DNA of 64,000 bases from RPQJ01 sp963706755. Lineage in GTDB: Bacteria; Pseudomonadota; Gammaproteobacteria; Steroidobacterales; Steroidobacteraceae. The first letter of the stretch is position 1, and each line of letters opens with the position of its first letter. Of the stretch, positions 16,981 through 26,127 are shown piece after piece. The stretch lies in contig CAVPNH010000001.1 in NCBI GenBank assembly GCA_963706755.1, positions 1 through 64,000 of the forward strand. The letters are read 5' to 3'. Made by a program: the position numbers and the translations under genes. Below the pieces are notes generated by a model. The model ran no database searches, was not told the DNA's origin, and worked only from the letters and a program-made list of their open reading frames with translations.

Positions 16981-18573
16981 ATGCCTGAAACATCTGAGTT
17001 CCATCGGTCCATGCAAGCCGCCATCACCGCGGCCCGCATGGGAAAGCTCGCCGACGCGCGCGCGATCCTCGAGCGCGTCGCGCAGTCTTCGACCGTCAAC
17101 GACGGATTCTTCCAGCTCTATCTCGACGTCCTCGAGGCGCAGCGCGACTGGCGCGCGCTTGCCGGCGCCGCACAGGTCTGGCAGAGGCTCAAGCCCGATG
17201 GCGTGCGGGCCCTGGAGGCGCAGGGCAAGGCCGCGTCGGAAATCGGCTTGCTGTACGAGGCGATCGACCTGTATGGCAGGGCCTTGGAGCTCGGTGGCCG
17301 CGACGCCAACCGCCTCGCGACCTTCGGCCGCCTCTGTCTCAACGCCCTCGATTTCGATCGGGCCGCCCGGGCCCTCGACGAGGCGGAGGCGCTCGATCCA
17401 CAGAACGTTCACATGCTCGCCGCGAAAGCCGGACTCCACGCCTTCCGCGGACGATTCGACGAGGCCGAGGCGTACTGCAGGCGCAGCCTGGCCCGCGATC
17501 CCAACGACGTTGCGTCCTACCGTCTGCTCGGGCAGCTGCACGGCGGTCGCTTGTCATCCGAGGAGCGGGCCGCGCTCGGCAGGCTGTCGGGACGGCCCGG
17601 CATGCGCGTGGAGAATCGGATCTCGGCGTCCATCGCGCTCGGCGACAGCCTCGACGCCGAAGGCGATGTTGATGGTGCTTTCGCCGCCTACGAACAGGCG
17701 CAGCGCCTGGCCCAGGAGCGCGGCCGCGCGGAATCGCTGGTGTACCAGCCGGAAAAGACGGCCCGCGACATCGATGCGCTGCTGGCGCAATTCGCATCGA
17801 TCCCGACCGGGCCGCCGCCGTCGGTCGCCGGTCTCAGGCCGCCGCGGCCCTTGTTCATCGTCGGCATGCCGCGGTCGGGCACGACGCTCGTCGAAGGCGT
17901 CCTCGGTGCGCATTCGCGGGTGCGCGCATGCGGCGAGCGCATGGTGATGCGCCAGATCAAGCGCGAATACCTGTGGCTCGCGGCCGAGTCGCGCGCCATG
18001 ACGGCCGAAATCGGGGCGAATTTTGTGCGGGCCTATTTCGACCGGCTTCCCGATCTCGGCGGCGCCGATCACATCACGGACAAGAACCCCTGGAATTTCG
18101 ATGCGGTCGGCCTGATTCTGGCGCTGTTCCCGGATGCGCACGTCGTTCACGTGCGCCGTAATCCCGTCGAGACAGGCCTCTCGATCTATTGCCACGAGCT
18201 TCCGAAGTTCCAGGCCTTCGCCCAGCGGCTCGACCACATCGGCCACTTCTACGGCCAGTACGCGCGACTCATGACGCATTGGGAGCGGCTGGCTGGCGAT
18301 CGCATGACCACGATTCAGTACGAGGACTTCGCCGCGGACTTCGATCGCGCCGCACCCACGCTCGTGAACGCCTGCGGACTCGAGTGGGAAGAAGGCTGCC
18401 GGAATTTCCAGCGGAGCGAACAGGTGATTGCGACCCTGAGTGCGATACAGGTCCGGCAGCCGGTGACGGTGCGCACCGGCCGTGCGCGGCGCTACGAGCG
18501 TCATGTCAGACCGCTCGTCGAGGCGCTCGAATCTGCCAGCGTCGATCTCGAGACGGGCGCCGCAAGGTCGTGA
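16981..18573 (+). CDS. TPR-repeat sulfotransferase (4 of 5)
   Basis: The ATG at 16981 is preferred over an in-frame TTG six bases upstream. About 530 residues. TPR-like repeats fill about 10-250 (LYEAIDLYGRALELGGRDAN, DFDRAARALDEAEALDPQNV, RFDEAEAYCRRSLARDPNDV). The sulfotransferase core shows FIVGMPRSGTTLVEGVL (about 295), HITDKNPWNFDAVGLIL and VVHVRRNPVETGLSIYCHEL. The last part repeats the family end motif IATLSAIQVRQPVTVRTGR. It is cytosolic. Like the other copies it keeps a complete PAPS-binding loop, so it is likely active. It is convergent with copy 5. Confidence 0.87.
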   Translation: MPETSEFHRSMQAAITAARMGKLADARAILERVAQSSTVNDGFFQLYLDVLEAQRDWRALAGAAQVWQRLKPDGVRALEAQGKAASEIGLLYEAIDLYGRALELGGRDANRLATFGRLCLNALDFDRAARALDEAEALDPQNVHMLAAKAGLHAFRGRFDEAEAYCRRSLARDPNDVASYRLLGQLHGGRLSSEERAALGRLSGRPGMRVENRISASIALGDSLDAEGDVDGAFAAYEQAQRLAQERGRAESLVYQPEKTARDIDALLAQFASIPTGPPPSVAGLRPPRPLFIVGMPRSGTTLVEGVLGAHSRVRACGERMVMRQIKREYLWLAAESRAMTAEIGANFVRAYFDRLPDLGGADHITDKNPWNFDAVGLILALFPDAHVVHVRRNPVETGLSIYCHELPKFQAFAQRLDHIGHFYGQYARLMTHWERLAGDRMTTIQYEDFAADFDRAAPTLVNACGLEWEEGCRNFQRSEQVIATLSAIQVRQPVTVRTGRARRYERHVRPLVEALESASVDLETGAARS

Positions 18574-18621
18574 GTTCGGCCGGTGCCGGGCGCCATGGCG
18601 AGACCCGTGCCGCAAGGGCCT

Positions 18622-20088
18622 CTACGGCGCAGGCGCACCGGGAACGCCATATCGGCGTAATGCATCCTTGAGCGGACCGAGGTGCTTCTCGTAGCGTCGC
18701 CAGGCGCCCACGCCGTCGGCGTTGAGCGGGTGCCGGACCTGCTGCTGGCTCCACGTGAGCACGACGCTGCGTTTTTCGTGGAAGGAGCGCCAGTCCGCCG
18801 GGCGTTCGAGGCCGGCGAACTCGAATACCCGCGACGTCTCGGTCTCCGGGTCCGACACCAGCCGCTCGAATTCAACGGTCAGGATCCGTCCCGGCAGGTT
18901 TCGCTTCCAGTAGTCCACGATCGCTTCGTAGACCCGCAGGAAAGCCGCGATGGACTCGAAGTCATAGCTCCAGTCCAGCCCCTGGTGGAACCGGCGACGG
19001 AAGCAGGACCAGCCCGCGTCCATCGGGTCGCGGCGCATGTGAAGTATCCTGGCTTGCGGCAGGCCGAGCGCCAGGGCCCCGACGTACAGGTAATTCACGA
19101 GTCCCTTGTCGATCACGCCGTCGACCTGCCGGAAACGATTCCGGAGCTTGCTGACGTAGGTATCCGCGACGCGGCGCCACGCGGCGGCATCCCCGCCGCT
19201 GGATCGCACGAAGTCTGCGACCCGCTCAGGCGACGGGGGCGAGAAGCCGAGACACGCGAGCCTCAGGAGCTTGAGCTCGCCTCCGGAAGCCGCGCCGGGC
19301 GCGGTCGCCAGGATGCGCTCGAGGAGCGTGGTGCCCGAGCGTGGGCAGCCGAGCACCAGGATCGGACGCTCCGCGCGGTCGCTCTCGGCGCCGGCGGCGA
19401 GGCGCTCGGGTGGGAACGCGGCGCACACCTCCGCGGCTTCCTTGAACAGGGATTCCATGCGCGGCATGCGCCCGTTGAGCACGCGGCGGCTGCCGCGCGC
19501 GAACCACTCGAAGGCCGAGTCGACGTCTCCGGTGTCGTCGCAGGCCTTCGCGAGCGCATAGGCGAATCCCGCCGTCTCGGGCCGGTCGCCCGAGATGCGT
19601 GCCAGCCTCTCGAGCTCGTCGAGTTCTGGGTCTCCTCGACGAAAGGTCCTCAGGTTGACCAGGGTCTCCCAGGCCACCGCCGACCGGGGATTGCGGCGAA
19701 TCGCGAGGCGCAGCGAGCGCAGGGCCTCGTCCTCGCGGCCGAGCCGACGCAACTGGCTGCCGATGGCGATCGGCAGCGTCGGGTGCTGCGGAGTCTCCTC
19801 CAGGAGTTTTCGCGCGATTCCCAGCGCTTCGCGCACCTCACCCGTGTCGGAAAGCAGGTCCGCGACGCGACTTCTGCACGCCGGGTCCTTCGGCGACATG
19901 GCGAGCAGCCGGCGCGCCGCGCCGAGCGCAAGGTCGTCGTCCCCGATCTGCCGCGCGATTTCGAGTACCCGCTGCCAGTGCACCGGGTCTGGGGATTCCA
20001 GGGCGGCCGCGCGCTCCAGGGGGGCGAGGATGCCCCCCAGTCGCCGCTCGGCGAGCGCGTCCGCGGCCGCTGCAAGATCAGGGTTCAT
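18622..20088 (-). CDS. TPR-repeat sulfotransferase (5 of 5)
   Basis: The ATG at 20088 (MNPDLAAAADALAERRLGG) gives 488 residues. Helical repeats cover about 1-180 (DDDLALGAARRLLAMSPKDP, LGREDEALRSLRLAIRRNPR). The catalytic part has LVLGCPRSGTTLLERIL (about 250; Cys before the Pro), VIDKGLVNYLYVGALALGL and ILHMRRDPMDAGWSCFRRRF. The final block WSQQQVRHPLNADGVGAWRR parallels the end motif of the other copies. It is cytosolic with an unknown acceptor. The TonB receptor gene upstream on the same strand ends in a strong terminator, so this gene is probably transcribed separately. Confidence 0.87.
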   Translation of the reverse strand: MNPDLAAAADALAERRLGGILAPLERAAALESPDPVHWQRVLEIARQIGDDDLALGAARRLLAMSPKDPACRSRVADLLSDTGEVREALGIARKLLEETPQHPTLPIAIGSQLRRLGREDEALRSLRLAIRRNPRSAVAWETLVNLRTFRRGDPELDELERLARISGDRPETAGFAYALAKACDDTGDVDSAFEWFARGSRRVLNGRMPRMESLFKEAAEVCAAFPPERLAAGAESDRAERPILVLGCPRSGTTLLERILATAPGAASGGELKLLRLACLGFSPPSPERVADFVRSSGGDAAAWRRVADTYVSKLRNRFRQVDGVIDKGLVNYLYVGALALGLPQARILHMRRDPMDAGWSCFRRRFHQGLDWSYDFESIAAFLRVYEAIVDYWKRNLPGRILTVEFERLVSDPETETSRVFEFAGLERPADWRSFHEKRSVVLTWSQQQVRHPLNADGVGAWRRYEKHLGPLKDALRRYGVPGAPAP

Positions 20089-20174
20089 TGAGCCCAGTGT
20101 AGCCGAGGCGCTCGACCGCGCATTGCACGCCAAGATCAGCCTTGTCGATGCAGCAGCAAAGCAGGGGAACACCC

Positions 20175-20205
20175 AAAAAAAGACGGCGGGCCGAAGCCCG
20201 CCGTC
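20175..20205 (-). terminator. Rho-independent terminator of the TonB receptor gene
   Basis: On the minus strand a perfect 10-bp stem (GACGGCGGGC / GCCCGCCGTC) with loop TTCG is followed by seven T. It starts 34 bases after the TonB receptor stop. It is the clearest intrinsic terminator in the window. Confidence 0.93.
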
Positions 20206-20238
20206 CAGTGCCTACTTTGACGTAGGGTTAACAGCCGA

Positions 20239-23163
20239 TCAGAACTTGGCCGTCAGCCCGACGAACACGTAGCGCCCCAGGGCGTCGTACACCTGCGGGA
20301 AGGTGTTGCCGTTGCCGAAGGGCAGGGCGGTCTGGGCAGCCAGCGGTGGGTCCTCGTCCGTGAGGTTGTTGATGCCGGCGTTCAGTGTGTACTTCTCTGC
20401 GAACGTGTAGAGCACGGCCAGGTCGAAGTAGTTCTGCGCGTCCAGCGTCTTGGTTTCAGTGATATACGTACCCGACAAGTCCGCGTCACTGTCCGAAAGG
20501 TCGATGTCCACGCTCGAGTAGTAGCGCCAGTTGAGCGACACGTCCACGTTCCACGGCGTCGACCAGGTGGTGCGGAACTTGGTACGCAACTCCGGGTTCG
20601 GCGTGCCGCAGCCAGCCGGACCGTAGAGCCCCACGCAGTCGTACTTCGCGACCCCGGGCAGCGGCTCGTAGACCAGCTTGTCGATGTACGTGCCGACGAG
20701 GTTGAAGTTGAGTGCGCCCCAGTCGCCCATCTGCAGGTTGTAGAGCATGTTCGCATCCCAGCCTGCCGTCTCCGTGGTGCCGATGTTGACGTTGGTGGCG
20801 ACGACCTGCCCATTGATCCACAGCGAGCCGACGGCGTCGCGCTGGACGAGGTTGCAGTAGTCGGCAGATCCCGTCAGGCCGCACTGCTCGACGGTGATGT
20901 CCGGAGGCACGGTGGCGATCGTGTCGTCAACCTTGATGCTCCAGTAGTCCAGCGTCAGGCTGAAGCCGTCGAAGAAGGTGGGCGTGAAGACGATGCCCGC
21001 CGTCCACGTGTCGGCCTTCTCGGGACTCAGGCTGGTGTTGCCGCCGCCGTAGACGTTGTACTGTCCCGCCGGGCTCGCCAGCGCGGGGGACCCATACCTG
21101 CTCGGGTCGAGTCCCGTGTTCACACACTGCGCCAAAGTCAGCGACGGAGCCGGGCCGCAGGGGTCCGTCCAGTCGAAGAGGCCAACGCCGGCCGCCGAGA
21201 ACAGCTCGATGATGTTCGGCGCGCGTACTGCGTGCTGGTAGCTGCCGCGCAGCTTGACGTCGTCGATGATTGCCCAGTCGAGGCTGAGGCCGTACGTGTT
21301 GGTGTTAACGCCCGTGCTGTAGTCAGAGTAGCGATAGCTGCCGCTGAAAGTCAGGTCCTTGGCCATGAAGACGTCCTGCACCAGCGGGACCCGGGCCTCG
21401 GCGAAAACGTCCGTCACGTTGTAAGACCCGTGGACCGGCAGGACCGGGCCACCCTGGCCAGCGCCCTCGAAGGACTGGTAATTCGCGTCCGCGTTGAACT
21501 CGAGCCCTTCCTGACGATACTCGGCGCCGACTGCGATGCCGATGCCGTCTTTCGCGGTCGGCAACTGGATGCCGTAGTTGCCAAGGTCGCTCGACAACGC
21601 AGCGGTGACCACCGTCTGGTTGGTGTGGCCGCTGCTGAAGAGCGGGATCGCCAGGTAATCGTTGGCGGCCTGCATGGCCGCTTGTTCTGCAGGCGTGTTG
21701 ACGACCGACCAGATGTTCCACGGCACGCAGGCCGGGTCCGTGCCGTCCAGCACCGAGGCGCAGACAGGGTTGCCTTCGCCGTCGTCCACGACGTCGAGCG
21801 CGCGGTTGATGCGGGTCTTCGAGAAGTCGTTGAGGTAAAACTCGTTCAGCAGCACCTTGCCGTACTGCGCCGAGACGTCGTAGTTCCAGTTCGTGGCAAA
21901 GGTGCCCTTGAAGCCGACCACGCCGCGGTACTGCGTCAGCCCGAGGTTGTCCTGGCGACCGCCGCCTTCGACGTTGCGCCGACCGACGTACCCGGTCACG
22001 ACGTCACCCGGCGATTCGCAGAGGGCGTTGTACCACTGGGCGCCATCCTGCTGCCACAGGGGGTTCGAACAGCTGATGTTCTGGGTCGTAAAGAACGAGC
22101 CCGAGGGGGCGATCTGCGCCACCGAGCTGTTGTCCATGAACATGAACTCGGCGTAGGCCTGGACCGAGTCGTTGATGTCATAGCGCATGAACGCATCGGC
22201 CTGCCATCGTTCCGCCGGGCGCTGGTAGTAGTTGAGCGGCCCGAAGTTGTAGGGGTCCCGGCCGTTTCTGATCAGACCCGTGTCGGGGTCCATGCTTAAC
22301 GCGTAGTTGGAGAAGTCGGTGAAGTAGACCGGATAGGTGGTACCCGAGCCGCCGCATCGGAAGAGGTTGTTCGCGATAGCGCCAGGGCCCTGGTCGAGCG
22401 AACAGGCGCTGTAGTCACGCTCCGACTGCAGCAGCGCGTCCGTGTGCGTGTAGCCCACGTACAACGTCGCGTTGCCCCTGCCGTCGGCGAAGTTCGAGCC
22501 CATCGTCACGCTCAGCGAGTATTCCTCACCGTCCCAGACGGACCCGGGCGCCTGTTCGAAGCCGCGGGCCCTGACGAGGTCCTGCATCTGCTTGTTATCG
22601 TTGGTGTGCTGATAGCCGCTGTAAGTGCCGTCGAACTGCACGCCCTCGAAGTCGTCCACCATGATGAAGTTGACGACGCCAGCGACCGCATCCGAGCCGT
22701 ACACGGCCGACGCGCCGCCGGTGAGCACCTCGACGCGCTTGATCAGCGGCGTCGGGATAGCGTTCACGTCCGGCGCAATCGGGCCCGAGGGGCTGCCGGC
22801 GGGCATGCGGCGCCCGTTGACCAGCACGAGGGTGCGGTTCGGGCCGAGGCCGCGCAGGTCGATGGTCGATGTGCCGGAAGCGCCGTTCGCGAGGTTGCCG
22901 CCCTGGTTGGCAAAGACCTGCGGGAGGTTGTTCATCAGGTCTTCGACCTGCTGTGTCCCCTCGAGCTGAATGTCCTGTGCGCCGATCATCGTGACCGGGC
23001 TCGCGCCCTCGATGTTCGGTTGCGGAATGCGCGAGCCCGTCACGATGACTTGCTCTATTTCCTGATCCTGCGCGAGAGAGCCCGGCGCGAACGTCACTGC
23101 GCTTGCGGCTCCGGCGGCGAGCAGTGCGAGTCGTACCGCGCGCTCAATGTTGCGATTGGCCAT
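20239..23163 (-). CDS. TonB-dependent outer-membrane receptor
   Basis: 974 residues. The signal peptide ends near APGSLAQ and the TonB box is EQVIVTGSRI. The plug domain follows (LMNNLPQVF, STIDLRGLGPNRTLVLVNGRR, VEVLTGGASAVYGSDAVAGVVNF). The beta-barrel ends in LGRYVFVGLTAKF with the terminal Phe required for assembly. It resembles the large receptors of oligotrophic Proteobacteria that take up peptides, glycans or other large ligands, but the ligand cannot be read from sequence. GGGAG eight bases before the ATG is a good ribosome site. The gene sits between a TPR-sulfotransferase and a TPR-hydroxylase, with its own terminator. Confidence 0.95.
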   Translation of the reverse strand: MANRNIERAVRLALLAAGAASAVTFAPGSLAQDQEIEQVIVTGSRIPQPNIEGASPVTMIGAQDIQLEGTQQVEDLMNNLPQVFANQGGNLANGASGTSTIDLRGLGPNRTLVLVNGRRMPAGSPSGPIAPDVNAIPTPLIKRVEVLTGGASAVYGSDAVAGVVNFIMVDDFEGVQFDGTYSGYQHTNDNKQMQDLVRARGFEQAPGSVWDGEEYSLSVTMGSNFADGRGNATLYVGYTHTDALLQSERDYSACSLDQGPGAIANNLFRCGGSGTTYPVYFTDFSNYALSMDPDTGLIRNGRDPYNFGPLNYYQRPAERWQADAFMRYDINDSVQAYAEFMFMDNSSVAQIAPSGSFFTTQNISCSNPLWQQDGAQWYNALCESPGDVVTGYVGRRNVEGGGRQDNLGLTQYRGVVGFKGTFATNWNYDVSAQYGKVLLNEFYLNDFSKTRINRALDVVDDGEGNPVCASVLDGTDPACVPWNIWSVVNTPAEQAAMQAANDYLAIPLFSSGHTNQTVVTAALSSDLGNYGIQLPTAKDGIGIAVGAEYRQEGLEFNADANYQSFEGAGQGGPVLPVHGSYNVTDVFAEARVPLVQDVFMAKDLTFSGSYRYSDYSTGVNTNTYGLSLDWAIIDDVKLRGSYQHAVRAPNIIELFSAAGVGLFDWTDPCGPAPSLTLAQCVNTGLDPSRYGSPALASPAGQYNVYGGGNTSLSPEKADTWTAGIVFTPTFFDGFSLTLDYWSIKVDDTIATVPPDITVEQCGLTGSADYCNLVQRDAVGSLWINGQVVATNVNIGTTETAGWDANMLYNLQMGDWGALNFNLVGTYIDKLVYEPLPGVAKYDCVGLYGPAGCGTPNPELRTKFRTTWSTPWNVDVSLNWRYYSSVDIDLSDSDADLSGTYITETKTLDAQNYFDLAVLYTFAEKYTLNAGINNLTDEDPPLAAQTALPFGNGNTFPQVYDALGRYVFVGLTAKF

Positions 23164-23539
23164 CAGTTAGCTCCCAAGAGTTTTTCAGTTTCAACAGCCC
23201 TGCGCCCGACCAGGTCCCAGACGCAGGATGACACGTGCCCCCGTGAACAGAACGTCGGTACCGGCGAGAGTGCGGACACGCCCTGACACAAGTGCGGCGA
23301 ATCATACCCGCGACCGGCGCCGAATGGGAAGCGTCTGTTGCGAAAGCTCGACAGGGTGGCCGGAGGCGAAGATTCGGCCCCCTGCACATCACGCGGTCCA
23401 GCCTTCGGCCAGTTCCTGGCAGCGCGCGCTGCTGGCAGGGCCGTTCCTGCCGGCTTGTCGCGTCTACGCTACAAGCTGGGCGCTGCCTTCTGTCGCCTTG
23501 GCGCGACACCGGGGCGGCGCGCCGGCCCAGCGGCCGGAA
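23164..23539. other. 376-base intergenic region upstream of the TonB receptor
   Basis: It holds the TonB receptor ribosome site (minus strand, CTTGGGAGCTAACTG) and presumably its promoter. I find no convincing -35/-10 pair, no repeat and no small gene. Both neighbours read on the minus strand. Confidence 0.5.
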
Positions 23540-24820
23540 TCACCCGTCGGCGAGGTAGTAGTCACTGACCCCGTTCAGGAGCCCCTCGACCAGTTCCCTT
23601 TCGGACTCGCTGAGGAACGGGTTCCAGACGTCGAACATCAGCTGGACTCGGAGCTGGTCGCTGTCGTTGCGGGCCTCGTGCTCCACGCTGTCATCGAAGA
23701 CCCAGGCCTTGCCGTAGCGCCACTCCCGAGTGTCGTTCCCCACCCGGAACGTGCAGTTGGGCGGCAGGATGAGCGGCAGGTGGACGACCAGGCGTGCATT
23801 GGTATCGCCTGTGTGAGGCGGAATCACCGTATGCGCCTCCAGCGCCGAGAAGAGGACGTTGGGGGAGTAGTTTCGGGTCCGGGCCATCGGGAGGGACTCG
23901 ACAACGGCAGCAGTCCGGGGGCAGCGCTCACAATGGGCGTCCACCCGCTCGCCGTGCTTCCAGAGGAAGTAGGTTGACCAGCGCTGCGAGTGGTTCAGTT
24001 CCTTCCACTGGTTGACCGGGGCGCCGGGGGGGTACTGGATGTAGGGGTCGAACTCGTCCCTCTGTTCGTTCAAGACGGCCTCGCACTCGCTGCGGATCTC
24101 GTCGGTCGCGGCTTCGAGTTCGGGCAGCCAGGGAAAGAGGTCGTCATCGTAGAACTGCAGCGGCGGCAGGCGCGCGAAGTGGAACATCACCGGCTCGGGG
24201 GAGTAGCGCTTCCTGGCGCCGATCATCACCTGCACCGTTTCCTCGAACCGGTCGAGACGGGCGGCGGAGTGTCGCTTGCGCAGGTCGGCAAGGACGGTGT
24301 CGAGGTGCCTCTCCAGCGTGAGCCGGTTCTCGAGGACCGCGGCTTCCGCGTGCGCGGCTGCCTGCTTCATTCCCGCGGCTGCGCGTGCCGTGTCCGGCAT
24401 GATCTTGAGCACGTCCTTGAAGACGCGCGCCGCCTGCCGGCGCTTGCCCAGCCGCTCGAGCAGCATGCCCTTGTGCAGCAACGCCGGGTAGAAATACGGG
24501 TCGATCGTGAGCGCGCGCGTGACGGCCGCCATCTCCTCGTCCGGCCGCCCAAGGTCCTTCAAGGCGAGCGCCTGGTAGATCTGCACCATCGGGTCGCCGG
24601 GGGCGGTCGTCGCGGCGTGCTGGAGCATGCCGAGGGCTGTGGTCGGCTCCTTGCGCGCCAGGGCTTGCACGGCAAGGGCGAGCAGCGCCTCGGTGTGGTG
24701 CGGGTCGGCCGCGAGAATCCGCTGCCAGAGGACTGCTGCCTCGGCCGCGCGGCCTGCGCGCGTGAGTTCACGGGCCTGATGGGCCATGGCCGGGATTCCG
24801 GCATTGATGGATGCGTTCAT
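23540..24820 (-). CDS. TPR-containing aspartyl/asparaginyl beta-hydroxylase
   Basis: 426 residues. Residues 1-150 hold TPR units (GRAAEAAVLWQRILAADPHH, DEEMAAVTRALTIDPYFYPA, KRRQAARVFKDVLKIMPDTA). The C-terminal domain is an Fe(II)/2-oxoglutarate-type Asp/Asn hydroxylase: VIPPHTGDTNARLVVHLPLI has the first metal His and 2-oxoglutarate contacts. FRVGNDTREWRYGKAWVFDD and VEHEARND supply the second His and the Arg region. The fusion mirrors animal AspH, which also joins TPR repeats to this domain. The bacterial substrate is unknown. It lies next to a TonB receptor and a group of TPR-sulfotransferases, suggesting a shared modification theme. Confidence 0.87.
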   Translation of the reverse strand: MNASINAGIPAMAHQARELTRAGRAAEAAVLWQRILAADPHHTEALLALAVQALARKEPTTALGMLQHAATTAPGDPMVQIYQALALKDLGRPDEEMAAVTRALTIDPYFYPALLHKGMLLERLGKRRQAARVFKDVLKIMPDTARAAAGMKQAAAHAEAAVLENRLTLERHLDTVLADLRKRHSAARLDRFEETVQVMIGARKRYSPEPVMFHFARLPPLQFYDDDLFPWLPELEAATDEIRSECEAVLNEQRDEFDPYIQYPPGAPVNQWKELNHSQRWSTYFLWKHGERVDAHCERCPRTAAVVESLPMARTRNYSPNVLFSALEAHTVIPPHTGDTNARLVVHLPLILPPNCTFRVGNDTREWRYGKAWVFDDSVEHEARNDSDQLRVQLMFDVWNPFLSESERELVEGLLNGVSDYYLADG

Positions 24821-24910
24821 GGCCGCGATTGTTCCACAAAGACGCAGGTCGCGGACACGGAGGAACAGTATCAGGGGTCCGGGCGCCGAGGCGCGCCCCG
24901 GCGCCAGGAT

Positions 24911-25426
24911 TCACCGACCGCTGGCGCAGGACTCCTGGTCCGCGGGCCAGCCGACTGCTGGCCGGAGTACGCGGTCCCCGGCGTCGATCCCGAGCGAAGT
25001 GGCGACCCCGCCCTCGAGTTCGACGACCAGCGCGACGGGTCCGCCGGCCGAGATCGTCGCGAGGGAGCCGGGCCGCGCATCGCGCTTGACCTTCACGACG
25101 CAACCGCGACTGTCCACGAACAGCATGTCGAGCGCGAGCAGCGTGTTCTTCATCCACATCGAGACATGCACCGGCGGGTCGTACACGAAGATCATCGCCT
25201 GGTCGGGGCGCATCTCGCGCACGAACATGAGTCCCTGCTCCTGGGTCCGTGGCGTGTCCGCGCGCCAGGCATCGAACTCGTGGCGGCGGGCGCTGCGCGT
25301 CTCGATGACGATGCGTTCGCGCGGAAATGCCGCGAGCGGCATGAGGTCGCCTTCGCGGACCTCGGCGCCGGACGGCCCCGCAAGCAGGCAGGCGGCCGAG
25401 AATACGAACGCCGCGACCGCTTTCAC
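24911..25426 (-). CDS. DUF192 family exported protein
   Basis: The GTG start at 25426-25424 overlaps the stop of the preceding lipoprotein gene (GTGA), so it is translationally coupled. 171 residues with a signal peptide (AVAAFVFSAACLLAGPSGA). The DUF192 signature is strong: RTQEQGLMFVREM, MIFVYDPPVHVSMWMKNTLL, LDMLFVDSRGCVV and GVATSLGIDAGDRV. The family is a small beta-barrel of unknown function, often exported. It is the last gene of the PadR-led operon. Confidence 0.85.
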   Translation of the reverse strand: MKAVAAFVFSAACLLAGPSGAEVREGDLMPLAAFPRERIVIETRSARRHEFDAWRADTPRTQEQGLMFVREMRPDQAMIFVYDPPVHVSMWMKNTLLALDMLFVDSRGCVVKVKRDARPGSLATISAGGPVALVVELEGGVATSLGIDAGDRVLRPAVGWPADQESCASGR

Positions 25427-26127
25427 TTGTAGTCCACCACGGCGCTCACGTCGAAGCGCGACACGAGCACCAGTCCGTCGCCGCCGACGGCGCGGGCCGG
25501 TTGCGTGCAGTAACCGCGGCCGGTGAGGCGGAACGTATGGCCGTCGTCGCCGAGCGGCTCCTGCCGCAGGTCGTCCACCGCGCACTTGTCGTCGCCCTGG
25601 GTGGCGTAGAAGCGTCCCTCGCCTTCGCGGACCAGGGTCAGGTTGGCGGGGACATTGCTCGCGTTCGCGCCGGGCTGCAGCGGGCCGATGCCAATGACGA
25701 CGAGCAGTGGTCCCTGGCCGGCGACGTCACCCCTGTAGATGAGGCGCACGCCCTCGCCGCCGGGGCGCAGGCCGCCGCGGCACTGCGGCGTTGGAGGCGA
25801 CCAGTCGATCTCTGCGTCGATCGCGCCTGACAGTCGCGCCTTGAGCCGCCCCTCGTCGGCGGGCACGCAGCGCGCCTGTTGACCGGACGGCATGTTCACG
25901 CCGGCGCTGCCAGCGGTGCCCGCGCCTGCACTGGCGCCAGGGCTGATGCCGGCGCCGACGTCGGCACTGGCCACCGGCGTTGCCGCCGGGGCTGCGCCGC
26001 CCTCGCCCGTGTGCCCGCAGGCGGAGGCGAGGAGGGTGAGCGCGATCCCTGGCAGCGCGAAGCCGGTCCGTCGGGCCTCAGTCCGCGCCCGGCGGCCGTA
26101 CGAGCAGGTTCTTCGCAAGCTGGCCAT
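25423..26127 (-). CDS. Putative lipoprotein, function unknown
   Basis: No start codon follows the end of the upstream gene, so I use the ATG at 26127, which overlaps that gene by about 50 bases. The translation has a long basic start, then GFALPGIALTLLASAC, a good lipobox (LASAC). The mature part begins with an Ala/Gly/Pro-rich linker and continues with a beta-rich region containing RLSGAIDAEIDWSPPTPQC, VRLIYRGDVAGQGPLLVVIG and TLVREGEGRFYATQGDDKC. It resembles no family I can name. The four Cys in the mature part (ARCVPAD, PQCRGG, DKCAVD, GYCTQ) could form disulfides in the periplasm. Confidence 0.65.
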   Translation of the reverse strand: MASLRRTCSYGRRARTEARRTGFALPGIALTLLASACGHTGEGGAAPAATPVASADVGAGISPGASAGAGTAGSAGVNMPSGQQARCVPADEGRLKARLSGAIDAEIDWSPPTPQCRGGLRPGGEGVRLIYRGDVAGQGPLLVVIGIGPLQPGANASNVPANLTLVREGEGRFYATQGDDKCAVDDLRQEPLGDDGHTFRLTGRGYCTQPARAVGGDGLVLVSRFDVSAVVDYK

